Source: Schizochytrium sp. CCTCC M209059 (lineage: Eukaryota > Sar > Bigyra > Thraustochytrida > Thraustochytriidae). From it: 64,000 bases of DNA. Positions 41,701 to 46,219 of the stretch are shown in pieces (the first letter of the stretch is position 1; each line of letters starts with the position of its first letter). The position numbers were made by a program, and so were the translations under genes. The stretch is taken from assembly GCA_000818945.1 (NCBI GenBank), contig JTFK01001292.1:1-64000 (forward strand). Direction: 5' to 3'. The notes under the pieces are model-generated. The model saw only the letters and a list, made by a program, of their open reading frames with translations, was not told the DNA's origin and did not search any database.

Positions 41701-42640
41701 TGGAGAATGCGTGTTCGAGTGTGCTCATTTGCATCTCCATAATGGCCATAAAGGTAAAAGCGCTCGAGGGCATTGTCTTTTCACAGCTTAGAGTGACCTC
41801 GCTTGATGCCACGTGCGAGTCGGGCGAGACACTTGGCTGCAGGCTCGCAATGAGCTCGTCGAGGCGGTCCTCACTTTCACTTAGGTCTACCAGGTTCTCT
41901 GCAAAAGCAGCGTCACTTTCGCACTCTGCGGAATATTCGCTACGCACGAGATACATGGCGATCTCGCGCTTCGACCGTCCGTGCAAAGATGCTTCTTCCG
42001 AGGTTGGGTTGAAAGAGGACGGGGAAGCGAATGTGGGCGAGGAGGAGGCGTAAGCCGTTTTCAGGACTGTAAGCGAGGCCTGCATTGCATTTGTAAGGAT
42101 AAGTCTCGCCACATTGGCCGGGCTCGGTCGAGCGTGATCGGAGAGTCTGAGCTCGGGAATTTCGTTGACGATGGTGTTGTGCGAGTTCAAGCCCGCCTCG
42201 TCGGCCAAAAGGACATCAGAGAGCGCAGCCTTGCGAGCCACATCGAGCGCATTGGTTTGGGAAGATTGCATCGAAGCTTCTTCCGTTGCTCCCGGGGAGA
42301 CGTTGGCGCACTTGCGCGCACAGCCGTTCGGATTGTTTTCCTTGTTCCCCATTGGGTCTTCGGTCGCTGAGACATGGGTTTGTTGTTCTTCATGACCCTG
42401 AGTTTGAGAATTTGCTTCATTGGCGTGAGTTTTGCACGTGTGGCCTGCCCAGTCCTCTGGGTCCATGATGCCGAGCACTGCGTCGTCAAGATAGGGCGGA
42501 AGCGAGCCTTCTACAAGGCTTCGCATGAATTCTAGAGCGATTTCATGGCTCGTCGTCGAGTTACTGCAAGCATTTTCTTGCAGCGCGTCTTCTTTGCGTA
42601 GGGGAACCGCAGCGTTCTTGGCGGCCTTTGGGGGCTCCAT
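20747..42640 (-). CDS. Giant multidomain HECT-type E3 ubiquitin-protein ligase (HERC/HECTD4-like), single exon
   Basis: One frame of 21,894 bases encodes 7297 residues (ATG at 42640, TAA complement of 20747-20749). The frame extends to a GTG at 42718, but the ATG giving MEPPKAAKNAAV is preferred. Segments by approximate residue: MIB/HERC2-like 532-594; SPRY 809-957; Asp/Glu run 997-1019; CUB-like beta domain 1777-1924; DOC/APC10-like 3599-3737 (NYWESNGYTPHWVQM); SPRY 3957-4091; Gly/Ser linker 4347-4392; two Tudor-like segments 4514-4564 and 4579-4629 (NWYTGVIAAI, HYDDGD); Cys clusters 5816-5881 (CPDC, CDKC, CEDC); second MIB-like 6104-6158; third SPRY-like 6197-6384; HECT about 6731-7114 with catalytic Cys7073 in PYAHTCYFTIDLP. 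A poly-Pro run and acidic tail follow. HECT ligases carry ubiquitin on this Cys before substrate transfer. SPRY plus HECT recalls HERC1/HECTD4, and DOC plus MIB recalls HERC2, but I see no RCC1 repeats. Substrates unknown. Confidence 0.88.
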   Translation of the reverse strand: MEPPKAAKNAAVPLRKEDALQENACSNSTTSHEIALEFMRSLVEGSLPPYLDDAVLGIMDPEDWAGHTCKTHANEANSQTQGHEEQQTHVSATEDPMGNKENNPNGCARKCANVSPGATEEASMQSSQTNALDVARKAALSDVLLADEAGLNSHNTIVNEIPELRLSDHARPSPANVARLILTNAMQASLTVLKTAYASSSPTFASPSSFNPTSEEASLHGRSKREIAMYLVRSEYSAECESDAAFAENLVDLSESEDRLDELIASLQPSVSPDSHVASSEVTLSCEKTMPSSAFTFMAIMEMQMSTLEHAFSTATPEAAQSLIATTCSHLMGLFAKMPLGILSEMAPWEHETFEALGETLCRLGERVDFDDAQSPSSSRDAVDLFLLALSLQRGALDSVVATLRRIMFRSDNALESFDDVLNDMLRRLCAAVLYCPLDVVDHRQPKAPAWLGDDASSPRFSAHIRWKTFSSGTSTDVEQRSTNKHVAADIQRSARGYDGSASDDDGGPEDAFDNDIRPESKDCAGPDLFADHLAVGDLVRLSSSAESCEALRRGEVGRICFDDGSSKPFRVCGPRGDVGIWFAPHSLVRVSDSGDVNIPHMAAEDLSVGGSADPFPAKHARNTDGYTAPQRRRAAPMKGSLADSISVSQDGRFLYICGDSVGGIARVGAGCAGLGSSAAVAGHVYAHQPLDWSGMAQDIQVKGAQLGMVTELADNRLLVLLRRRGSAWVEAQQLDATTLTPWATPSPSALRFRLTDVKEVIHEQVVGVRGAEHLRTRAVTSENAADMIRLEVSKQDGPLSAAASWVGCGSSWVAGRGCWYFEATIQRAGSISIGWATPAYFNDQADDTLGAAWTMQVSRATVTDENGASRSWGQTCKEGDVIGCVLDSTDSAAEGKVRIMFSKNGSWLFPFGTAFVIDGPILFARPLIVLERGVYETDAPMIKGSDPSGPCVDVCFGSLKENEEEAPLGRGRLRFRPPTETNWQPVAWSAGASLLDLRLGDDEDDEEDDDDEDDDDEGEEGDCNTSIYEEVDDAQHGQAPRFDGETSAAAAESRPCANSSNTQKKNASRQTAEQKNDAKEKDTRFRSPQRATPGGSGSSSVTWPQRAGGLPPLTSDGRLIYCVERAAPLLPLKCNTPRSSQQKTSVIIRAFDPDKGMALEKLWRVNVPAEIVDFPNVNHLASWRIFTNGDDLVAVDASANASTDASATSDPERQTRCGIFPLALLPSSEEKESAGDPASHFWLRKGWPGPNMAKSRALQSQASRTAAHRDGYYFSRVHGVVWVWEAALNTCQAFSIDGLPSFDRLAWQVSPVKDRLSRREMCVQALSGIARLGAPFAVRAQNKSIFEAVMDDCKQANRDQDFVSAEDSLGKELIPSATGAFSIALEGKAFPQLIEMLQTFMIDFNTDDDKGAVSRAGVRACLRIVSTTSWAARGHAGKAVDTGMYKALLKVILALVQADPSSKGMSEVQELAADTLAHTLKLVLPGNTAQASFVQHELANINVAALRGKPALSRALCIVVQSLTANMMLLPFEKQLGEAASVLPRILSVVEKVSFDRLEALRAVTARSGPWPKALEIDPLGHLCDAGCGLLVSILSSGLCDASTAVMPSSLVQIVDIFSVVLEKCSAILSASCEAAAHLHAAKSTNFDADVTTRFALLDKLVQHSLVGRVFPVVCGWLEFLCRSNFTRTATASALLSADHLLGSLTAFVGLVVQFSSVLASEGAATLSAMHTSSSAAGATVVNKKRNLRAEMQRRGSTIVTAAAIAAQQTSLASQKPWTYAWSKTYTKTLEYESEGAGAGDSFERRWEINVPGADSLYIYFDEQTHMYEGVHYIRFLRIPDGGEAKDAFQGTGLEECPASMRFGEERYSGHCSFVDPASYPGVFGHPPLHIPASRCVVTFTPEDSEMHWAYKFRVVARMSEVRTVVVRPWIDHLAGMARDLVSAIINTMVGSNALLSAVEMHNLRWVQNPILSGGLADGTTALNNTATTANAASLAAAGVSSVHSSPSARKSDLPPMAPRKSTVDTNKSLPSKQIESKQASAPSEASSAQREDDTNPGTELWKRRGANGRSNAQGPTLSGPAGTTTKPSLRPRGRTQSNSRLRLYSMSDDDRTRATSMLLEMIASEFPPPNLGGALFQCLRSQRVPLDQGFFTHRAAAALGTALIRVNGLEREALRLAKGKLSAPPQGTGDLPSARLLKVWSAAQYIRRWADQLVVNGQVQHHVEASLPEGSPLRARLLEKIARAGEREDPEEPLYESICEVVAERARFLIVDVAPPTSRVFSQRSAKRDAARARWHRLRRHYCPKTQRMLQDQKRWDVLLGALRALSSLRSFVDQHRSAAQKMAIPLTRTRSSTLTRPGSQESDLGRDRVGSRDRTYSRDRSLSRDTLDAPPAPDGDGFVRIPPLRLNRAGSNHFAGAESPMNTPPHLLSARSASSSTSTTSAKSGHFNFHAPARRRERLSGGIRRGSIIEADGDVDILAQEHDQSLSESVNMFLQAAVPIDGETLRVVLASRNERALMRTAGFDFINNLTALARTELRHREGRRLFDTVLSSTARALRGMGISHHLDLDSGRRILAAACSDKKEDVAVIATEAALLMASPNLSLREAKSTATSAAFAAVDEAATEGKNAAHAQDGNIRFGTSPQDMQAFPSDMALVAATPGGPSESHFMTDLPGCSLGLREGVARSFLAFLRSVGALLHLGLRQQTSVAQALRGERKVENDVELTPWHRRNLQALLTQILGQIQQYLHVISLDYVEADFDLVAESDVVAGLRAVLFHDFKSNYDAELVRSIAGKCFELLLRRCVCETGQEAEESTRFTSGSSLQQSLLDVLVALLESSMANTSLGVGCSRVETGLPNNKREVQDEIEVDEKASGEHSRTENPANLAYVLGTEEFSFIADHVSLEARASSIRFQVCVSKPRAGDFHPGRIFSLGNPQVEVDAIGVSTSHYIAGPPSAGSSGDDMARFSHLEVGMDAEQRLTVSIGDLSGVNLCLVSDFALPDDVECEVGIIIRDHNSLELHLVSTDAKGAIARDEGNEPECIYTVEVFDDVLSEVGKLPADLRHEKLLVPDLSTGDYVRILRGPFAGHVGFVLGAKYQVACVCVNLRRLHQDADADADADEDPDLQLSLFPMAVAISALLQVPYESRSLHRGLSASAQHVILASGVDKSNSETEKLAARILPGLGLSDEEVRQGMALLRKGSGSKASVRINTRHALAMQAPLYIGGCPDWGMGSRRHVARGVVVSNLAFANAAVEIPPSSRKIEPTSTTKISMADAHLPTAAEGGLVLSFPLSLLADWEDVDQVADADHDDADADADAAEDSVIGQGRNFADLIAALQFIDGRKEPLLDITLNEQVTVRALEVLSLAYAACASPVGRARLTAPYAVTLLLRACITDTSTLSLQIASGRVLAALLVEVPPMAASKYALPLAKELGNWRLGREGTEGNVLVSLIMRKIGEALHVAGGRSGLQRTGFEARAMAMQLVELIHSLCSVDAWAQTVATWITGALDRYADHPSCAHSAELVEAMGALAVLGGVFESPRTGGRAVAASSNGLMSRNEVVVLGKVPQSNANASGTQNHRKPKTRRRAQRPLDITARMKIQVSTGHPTGSVGHAQYLLDASPNYWESNGYTPHWVQMVCPSGFMLHTISIFTNDAFENYSPEKIEIRLGPTPESLRTVRVLKLQLATRWVDLVHESDVRKSDRVFRLEITSNHAGGCDSRIQQLRVLARHHVTESSPALDTLDQQFHVRPIYGSDSLNSAEQAATAVEAKTASSQDDHGSVSQSGDERASASGGMRVPTGASSSSSLNDDATLIHAEKLGNLEPIPLCPPTTLLSALHGDLVHALKRILASAPLNLVHADVRARAAKTVSILLDNQALVEHLGDALMEQLLQEARARTHVQEMSREPVRWALSDVIAQRLRLFPEESENAQGSASITFAAAGKQHRAVAVGMSPMVTGKHSWEVVLDEDVKDDETAMFGITTLAHLGSEFGHRDTGSAVENLLKPSTDFWLLQAYNGHRIHEGVSVQWEGAQETRVHPGDVIKFFLDMDMGTLSVAVNDRPLTRVFYGIDKRATWGVYPCVAAYGNRADVKMTMQHMCTTALGPAKRGAAVPQRHIFRHGTDANLEVRAARIAELLFEGVSKVQSFSAASPASGLRSPGSSWAERMIESVGEAEEVLDISSFDAKRLLSMDGAEGFEDDEEIEESTERERSSSTRDALASSAGLQSSGLSASQQMIQKINVLYEVIDSSAAEDASQPSPLSQDSAKRDSEVQMLAMAILSDPRYISSGGWLGAIGREVFETLYDRYCRRALEKMVVDWTLCTSRSIPQYLLQGPALQRTINLAFRSSVGSAGGSGFGSGSGGGTGSAGGSGGGGSGGGGGSGGGSGGGEFYEGRAVDAIASWASGSDEARVKESLLESCVTVFVAVGHQLSLGAQVHRERMRQEKAAREAEDRDAATALAQVREAKEARRAAAGGSAQGGNGPRGRRDSTTSSSSGGRSVQSSTQSTNTVLQVGDVVKARFRGGANWYTGVIAAIQPDGTYKIHYDDGDKESQVPRNRIMPLSTTEDTNGSRRASGPAFALGERVEGRFRRGARWYQGRIARVYDSGHFDILYDDGDFDRRLEGSYVRHLAGSSNTGAATPAEGADSSHAGPNQEESQVLDASTTPAADDMLDEQPGQYILIADRYRGDIPQSGKADSAQVSIINSPATADGYIRTIKLRLAEPPAGGKGSWEVLVFERAGDTSTFFVVAGTASQPTRGTIHFDPNTQEIQTVPVDSKVFISQGQYLGVINRHGRLNVAYTPGKKKIEESWALKPVEVFYLMPKSVPDPFESGPHRTRLWHGRAGWCATMQVVVAPEREGRSRYLRQSAEDVFAMKTESGMRVQEALRQACWLLTVLLRENIVPAMQVLRSPSFLRALRRVCDYGIFCIDGDSGKLDEITSPIYEAWLPVVDVVSLLCSCAAETSGGGFANQSLPRNKAEALVLLQAVLETKVNEMNEARQRRLRDLVKTKALLTSSNAADATAGTTTSASMAPSSGAGTEAEGGVTPSRDDAEAMSSTQPSTAQARNSGSTEAAVTRAPARGAEPVWQFSMESSRAWPSDANADPTAAGGASTPATSRASSSLLVGSANYRASASRRRRMAGAELGGASDSATGMSGSIPFIGQGTDPTLGLGLTPPRPGGRGGEGPESLLTPGAASPTEAVASVSNNEDDGGVVSGPRGADGLLRLEHDEKGTVAGIRFQRLLKCLVSVDDLSRKDGLDGETLLIDSPRRALKEDASWEDFTVQIKAQRPSIPPVLSFELFNGRLCVSSIRAQPTTSGAGEGVDGAEKENIKVLTKDVAVGDELIAVEDHFLASLDPITRCELTTIGMTGPLGVPVDTDGNVQGGDPFGDASLQGQLGDSTVPAFSKPYTYNGVRFPPLDADPLNISPNKGFGTGRSLGTGLDARGSPGSSGGRVSESILAMKEICLTFRRRRGDFTLSQKRLLGKGISYHGVRESIESIVGQSAESSAIVSGSGSLDNAEWLDSLVTATELLKAFACQMLPPERFLKDQFVRWCQHVKGDHLESTHPVFRDAANFVHSPRLPFGQSKASQHSGVIPSQSKRLLSRQRTHSRVSEDDLASMDGADSRASSQRLESSMGKPPTMAASSSSLSKLAAATAAVSGAELTGAEGSGQTSRLTIPGATALMLRWDPRSCLDAGNTQAAIVVHVDGREFRGANGMPPNISVISGSTVAISVETQGKSLMSQGTHRHSASTTSLSSVDSAGSTVRKDVAVAALRNRAGAYVWLGTRKHFRAKFYCGRSWSEIVGWTSSHGMCGPDGGSQCPDCAIFFARNMAGLPMLAGPAREAQGRRVRLKDILYCDKCSKPPVPCEDCRRFLAVMSRTNRLTSIPWRERASFASDEAYVEFLRGVVVPGMPLRIAFNTSGLPPSVRPGSLVEVQVVRASGRAIVRSQGRSQASFKQDLDIPLQHLELVSVLEIGGQDLRTLGREDAGARAGAYQGGVGLRRSRNSLSRDSSSLLAGLSSSLWPPDLAPSTGDADAVRASGQMLDDDDSDDEDIDGLFATGDNSSRGGTRAGQAPFLESSDFMSPNEYARYMSRNCRVHDKVRCSQRYESVSAGDVGEVIRIDDGDDLPCQVMWEQLGTQYWLPWECLSLNLHPPSRRRGAISGREGPLGLSRRELDDRASRSHGSSHRSKVHFGAKGDEVSIGFASQTPGAGVEVFNNNRSIARVSRSSKCGTQRLNYETDERTGCMNVCFRIDDISGKKLMIGVIAPEGFGGDRNELEAITPLSKPGAWALKRTGELFANGVRMRGETRGQKLEAGDIVTVSLDTSNSTVTFLQNGRVLGTICGLPSRVIPAVSLSTNYQRVSIQRVELGENVELSPISNWGYKVRVTPAFDPSSIHGANADLDASTDGAEGVDAGAGVEAGPLAKSAMDEQYQAYLARQRGWTRRQDEALVSYVNTAVADSNTDLAQLLEFSWDELYSIAPLDVREVSSMSIGGDADDLPSVAETASFEASLEASESAYEDAPPLPMAPLLRRGARLSLTDTGAALRATSLRQQALSSTLAAPSVATSSRGKRKKQSKRGGPKKPPVSTELLALVRERASVLSDLCGGASATRAESDTGSGEMVHVGDGLRLERNALHAILLDIAQRFDLVRSLNKAVHEALGLLDLSAWRDATSTAAYLSECCGILFEKFKGPLWLDAVSSTKAEDIHKFDVVLDFGKAMSKRHLADVHGRHTVFAQAFRSIHPMPAKTLRAHGKLYKCVMRGMASHDDGGPYRQSFSEYCKELQTLPGVGLLLPCSNRANEIRVNRDRWLPNPAAISPVQISMFEFLGKLMGIAIRNRELLDLRLPSLVWKPLVNQVPTVEDLRAVDILTVTNTDPRCPDPGAFLEQQPMYYTAIALDGREVELVPNGRLLQVTPENYADWAHRVLDYKVHEFDLQVEAIRRGLATIVPQRLLMLFRWEELELMVCGRPRIDIELLKRMTVYSDCAETDAHIQAFWTVLDEFSDEQRSDYLKFVWGRARLPLDRESWDQPHKVSSFHPPRSAYGRPEMSPDDMLPYAHTCYFTIDLPAYSSKEVMRRKLLYAVQCTEIDGDQTTTGRMSMRLGFEIDDDDDDDDAAEDSYGQDVYDDVEDAAAGHADDALPPSPPPPPPPPPPPETDFAQLGVHDLTPSPDDGQFRPLPLDTIAETLSGSARRRVTPLGGFDVDGGLGGQGLEDVHSGDALLLQRRQLRQGLARASAQHPARPFSLTQLISGAANVDDEDPFGEYIDPEGDIQRVDSSSNLRRL

Positions 42641-43195
42641 TGGATCGCTGACGGTAGTGATGTTCCGTGTCGAGGCTCGGAGCCCGAGGCTCGACTCGTG
42701 CGTTGAAGACGAGCACACGGATGCGAGCTTCAGTCCCTCGGGTTTTCCCGGCAGCGCGGGCCTAAGCTAGGGCTGTCTGCGCGAGCTCGAGAGAGATCCA
42801 CGAAAGGTGGCCTCCCACGCGCTCGCGTACGCGGGGTTTTCCAGGGCTGCTCAGGCCTCTGTCGCTCTGGTTGTCGAGTTGCTGTTGTTGTTGTCGTTGT
42901 CGTTGTTGTTGTTGTTCTTCTTCTTGGGGTGTTTTTGTCGAGAGCTTTGCACCAAGTGCGCTGGGGCCAGGTCGGTTTTCTCGCGAACCAGCCGCAGACA
43001 GCGCTCGCCGAGGTCGCACCGCGCGACGCGGCGCAGGGAGCCGCGGCGCGCGACCGACGCGTGCCTGCACGCGTGGCGCCCACGCGCCAGCCCCTCGTGA
43101 AAAAGTCAAGCGGACGCGCGACGGACGACCGCTAAAAAAGGCGGTTTGCGAGTCGCGGAGATCATCAAAAACATATCTCATTCAAGTTGATGGAG

Positions 43196-43234
43196 TAGGC
43201 CTAGGCCTAGTAGGACCTACTAGGCCTAGGCCTA
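43196..43234. repeat. Perfect 39-base inverted repeat built from AGGCCT units
   Basis: Two 19-base arms (43196-43214 and 43216-43234) are exact reverse complements around a single A at 43215. Each arm contains two overlapping TAGGCCTA-type palindromes plus TAGTAGG. It lies about 560 bases upstream of the giant ligase ATG. It could form a hairpin or bind a dimeric factor. Confidence 0.9.
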
Positions 43235-43803
43235 GTATGGAGAGCGATAAAAGAGGTCTAACGCTCCGTTGGGCGCAGCCAAGCCGCCGTCGCGAAGCCT
43301 GGTCTTCGACGCTGATGTGATTACAGCCAGAATGGCTTGCCACCGGGAGAGAAACCGAATCGCTTTAGCAGAGAGATGATGTCAAGACGCGGGAGTGTAG
43401 TTGTACAATGTATTTGCAAGCTTGGACGGTTGAGACGGAGATGAGCTCACTAAAAAACAAATGAACTTCAATGCGGAGCTTTGATAGTCCATTTCGTTTT
43501 TGAAGAGCTCCGAGCTCATAATGTGGACGCGAGGAGTGACGGCGTGGATCTCGGCCAGTCGTTTTGCTTTCACACGCTCAAGCTACAAATCGCGCTTGTG
43601 CAAGCAGCAGGTGAGCCTTAAAAAAGAAAGAAAAAAGTAGGCACCTGCTCGTTTGGCAAAAATGTTGTCTTTCATCATTTACTCCTTTCGAAAAACAAGA
43701 CGATGCGAGAGACAGTCGAAGTTCCGAAGTCGCCACTTTGAAAAGAAAAGTTCAAGTACGATCAAGGTCTTGCACGCTTGTTTGTTCTTGCTCTTCCTTC
43801 GTT

Positions 43804-43991
43804 CGATCGAAAGGAATTTGACGGAAGCGAAGTCAGGACAAGCGAGAATTTTTTTTACTAATTCTTATAAAGCTCTGTAAGAGTCTCAAGTCAACAAAAA
43901 TCGATCGAAAGAAGTTTGCCGGATGTGAAGTCAGGGCAAGAGAGAGGATTCCTTCGCTGATTCTTATAAAGCCTGCAAGAGTCTCATACTC
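43804..43991. repeat. Two imperfect ~90-bp tandem direct repeats
   Basis: 43804-43892 and 43902-43991 share the order CGATCGAAAG, GAAGTCAGG, CAAG.GAGA, TTCTTATAAAGC and AAGAGTCTCA, with scattered mismatches. No coding potential is conserved between them. Function unknown. Confidence 0.65.
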
Positions 43992-44282
43992 CAAGTTCAA
44001 GCCAAACACTACCTCGATACCTCAGGGGGTAGCGACCCGCAGCTTCGCGGATCGTTCGCTCCCAAGACCAATCGGAAAGAAACGAAAAGCTCACACGCAT
44101 CCAACAGCAAACCAAGGGTCTATTTCTGGAGAAGACGTCAGTCTAGCAGCTGAATGGCGCACTTGCAGCTGCCAGGCGACTTGACTTGTAACGTGATTCC
44201 TGTCCGTCTTGCCGCTGAAGCACGGGCCAAGGCACGCACCCTCTCTACATTAACGCTCTCTGGCTGGCGTTTGCTCTTTGGC

Positions 44283-44476
44283 TGGCCAGCTAGCCAGCCA
44301 GCTAGCCAGCCCAATGAACCCGTCAATCGCCGTAGAGCCTACCACGCCGCGCTGTTCTCTATTCCGCCGCGATCATACGTACATCGTCAGCCTCGTCTGC
44401 GTGCGATGCGTGTCACACGCTGGACGCAGCCAGCGCTGGACGCAGCCAGCGCTGGACGCAGCCAGCGCTGGACGCT
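44283..44476. repeat. GCCAGCTA and 16-bp GCTGGACGCAGCCAGC tandem repeats
   Basis: A short GCCAGCTAGCCAGCCAGC tract (44283-44310) is followed at 44419-44476 by about 3.6 copies of a 16-base unit that is itself nearly palindromic. They lie 700-880 bases upstream of the SYLF-WW gene. Confidence 0.75.
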
Positions 44477-45100
44477 GCCGCTGACCTGCTGCAGCTGTCT
44501 CCGCATCCGACGCCGAACCGCCGCCGGCATGAGAATTAACCTCCCTCGCTTTCACGTCCGTTTCGGCCCTTCCTCCGCTGCTCTCCGCCCTCGCTCGCGC
44601 GCGCGTTCCCCAGCATCCCCCACGCTGCCTCTTCGCGCCGCTCTGCTGCGCCCGCTTCAAGGCGGCTCTGCTCCTCGCCGCTCTCGCGCGCCGTGTCCGC
44701 GTTCTGGCGCGCCGTCTCGGGCTCCAGTAAGTGGCACAAATGTGCGGCGCCGCGCCTGCGGGCTGCGACGCTTGTGGTGTTTAGGAAGGAAGGAAGAACT
44801 CTTGCCCGTCACTCGGCTGAAGCAGAAGAAGACGAAGAAAACGAAGGAGAAGGAGCAGGAGCAGAAGAGGGAGGAGGCGGCCTCGGAAGCAGATCCGAAA
44901 GGACGAGTCGACCGTCGATCCACCCATCCGACCAGCGGACCATCGCGTTCGCGATCTTCTGCTCGCTCGCTCGCTCGCTCTGGCACTGGCACTTGTGCTC
45001 GTTAGATCGTTCGACCGCAAAGGTCATATCCATTTGCGGCGGCGCGGGACGCGGAGAGACTGCTTGCGCTTGAGCTTGGGCTTCGTTGATTACTCGCGTG

Positions 45101-45156
<56 letters not shown>
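45101..45156. repeat. (CCTG)14 microsatellite next to a start codon
   Basis: Fourteen exact CCTG copies end 11 bases before the ATG of the SYLF-WW gene, so the run is probably in the 5' UTR or core promoter. Its translation in the SYLF frame gives a Leu-Pro-Ala-Cys repeat without any ATG, which argues against it being coding. Confidence 0.85.
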
Positions 45157-45157
<1 letters not shown>

Positions 45158-45166
45158 GCTCGAACG

Positions 45167-46219
45167 ATGGGTATCTCAGACCGCATCAAGCTGCGGAGCA
45201 CGGTGCCCAATGCGGCCAAGACGCTGAATGAGATGGCGAACCCCAAATATGTGTCCCAGGACAAGGCAATCCCGCGGATGCTCTTGCAGCACTGCAAAGG
45301 CATTGCCTTCGTGACGGTGTACAAGGCCGGCATCATGATGATCGGCGGCAACGTTGGCGGCGGCTGCGTTGTCGTCAAAATCAAAGATTCCTCTCAGCCC
45401 GGCGGATACCGCTGGAGCGCACCTCTGAGCGTGCAAGCCGGAGGTCTCGGGGGTGGCTTCGTCTTTGGCGCGGAAAAGATCAGCAGCGTCATCATCTTGA
45501 ACACCACGTCCGCCATCAAGGGATTCACTGGCGACAAGCAGATTTCGTTCGGCGGTAGCGCCAGTCTTGCCGTTGGGCCAGTGGGACGGAACGCCGAGGC
45601 AAGCGTTGGACTAAGCGATAACAAAAAGATCGTCCCGGCGTATAGCTACTCGCTCGCCAAGGGCGCCTACATTGGCGGCACGCTGGAGGGAGCAATTCTC
45701 AAAGTTAATGATTCTGACAACCGCGAGTTCTACGGCCGTGATGTCACACCGGCCGAGATTCTCGGCGGCCATGTCGATCCTCCTCCTGTTTGCAACGTCC
45801 TCTACGAGACTCTTCACGAAATCATGGGCGTCGTCATGGACTCTGGCGCGGGAACCTCGTCGCCGCAGGGCCCTCAGCGGACCTCGCTGGCGCAGGGGCC
45901 GTCACAGGGTCTCGGCGCTTCGGGCAAGGCGCTGCTTCGTTCCGGTTTTTCCGACGCTGACAATGAAGGAAATGATGGCCTTCCTCCCGGATGGAAGCAA
46001 GCCTACGCTGAGGACGGCCGCGCTTACTACTACAACGACAAGGGGGAGACTTCCTGGGAGCGGCCAGCGGCACCACGCAGGCCGGGTCCGCCGCCCCCGC
46101 CTCCAAAGGCACAGCCTTCTGCCAGTCTTCCCGCAGGATGGCAGGAGCTCACTGCCCCGGACGGCCGCAAGTACTACGCTAAGGGTTCTACGACGCAATG
46201 GGAGCGGCCAACAGCGTAA
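45167..46219 (+). CDS. SYLF-domain protein with two C-terminal WW domains
   Basis: The product is 350 residues (ATG 45167, TAA 46217-46219). The frame continues upstream through the CCTG repeat to a TTG, but MGISDRIKLRSTVPNA is the natural SYLF start. The SYLF domain spans about 10-222 (IPRMLLQHCKGIAFVTVYKAG; GGFVFGAEK; FGGSASLAVGPVGR; YSYSLAKGAYIGGTLEG), the Ysc84/SH3YL1 module that binds phosphoinositides and, in yeast, F-actin. After a Gly/Ser/Pro linker, WW1 is at 272-303 (LPPGWKQAYAEDGRAYYYN) and WW2 at 321-349 (LPAGWQELTAPDGRKYY). Fungal and animal relatives carry SH3 at this place; here WW replaces it as the proline-ligand module. WW2 is one residue short in its second turn. Role at endocytic or cortical membranes is inferred. 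Confidence 0.9.
   Translation: MGISDRIKLRSTVPNAAKTLNEMANPKYVSQDKAIPRMLLQHCKGIAFVTVYKAGIMMIGGNVGGGCVVVKIKDSSQPGGYRWSAPLSVQAGGLGGGFVFGAEKISSVIILNTTSAIKGFTGDKQISFGGSASLAVGPVGRNAEASVGLSDNKKIVPAYSYSLAKGAYIGGTLEGAILKVNDSDNREFYGRDVTPAEILGGHVDPPPVCNVLYETLHEIMGVVMDSGAGTSSPQGPQRTSLAQGPSQGLGASGKALLRSGFSDADNEGNDGLPPGWKQAYAEDGRAYYYNDKGETSWERPAAPRRPGPPPPPPKAQPSASLPAGWQELTAPDGRKYYAKGSTTQWERPTA

Larger units (their letters stand above)
42641..45166. other. 2.5-kb divergent intergenic region between giant HECT and SYLF genes
   Basis: This spacer separates two outward-reading genes and must hold both promoters. It contains a perfect 39-base palindrome, a pair of about 90-base direct repeats, 16-base tandem repeats and a CCTG run (all listed separately). 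The open frame at 44154-45005 starts with ATG but is Arg/Ser/Ala-rich repeat translation and is not called. The stretch 43240-43800 shows nothing recognisable. Confidence 0.6.

Noticed and set aside
20747..42718. Start of the giant ligase at 42718
   Set aside because: The codon there is GTG. The first in-frame ATG is at 42640 and an in-frame stop lies upstream near 42767, so 42640 is used.
44001..44100. GC-rich stem-like sequence checked as a possible tRNA or other RNA gene
   Set aside because: No B-box (GGTTCGANTCC) or cloverleaf spacing could be found here or in other spacers by eye.
44154..45005. 283-codon ATG frame upstream of the SYLF gene
   Set aside because: The translation is dominated by tandem repeats and Arg/Ser/Ala with no domain. 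It sits in the presumed promoter and 5' leader of the SYLF gene.
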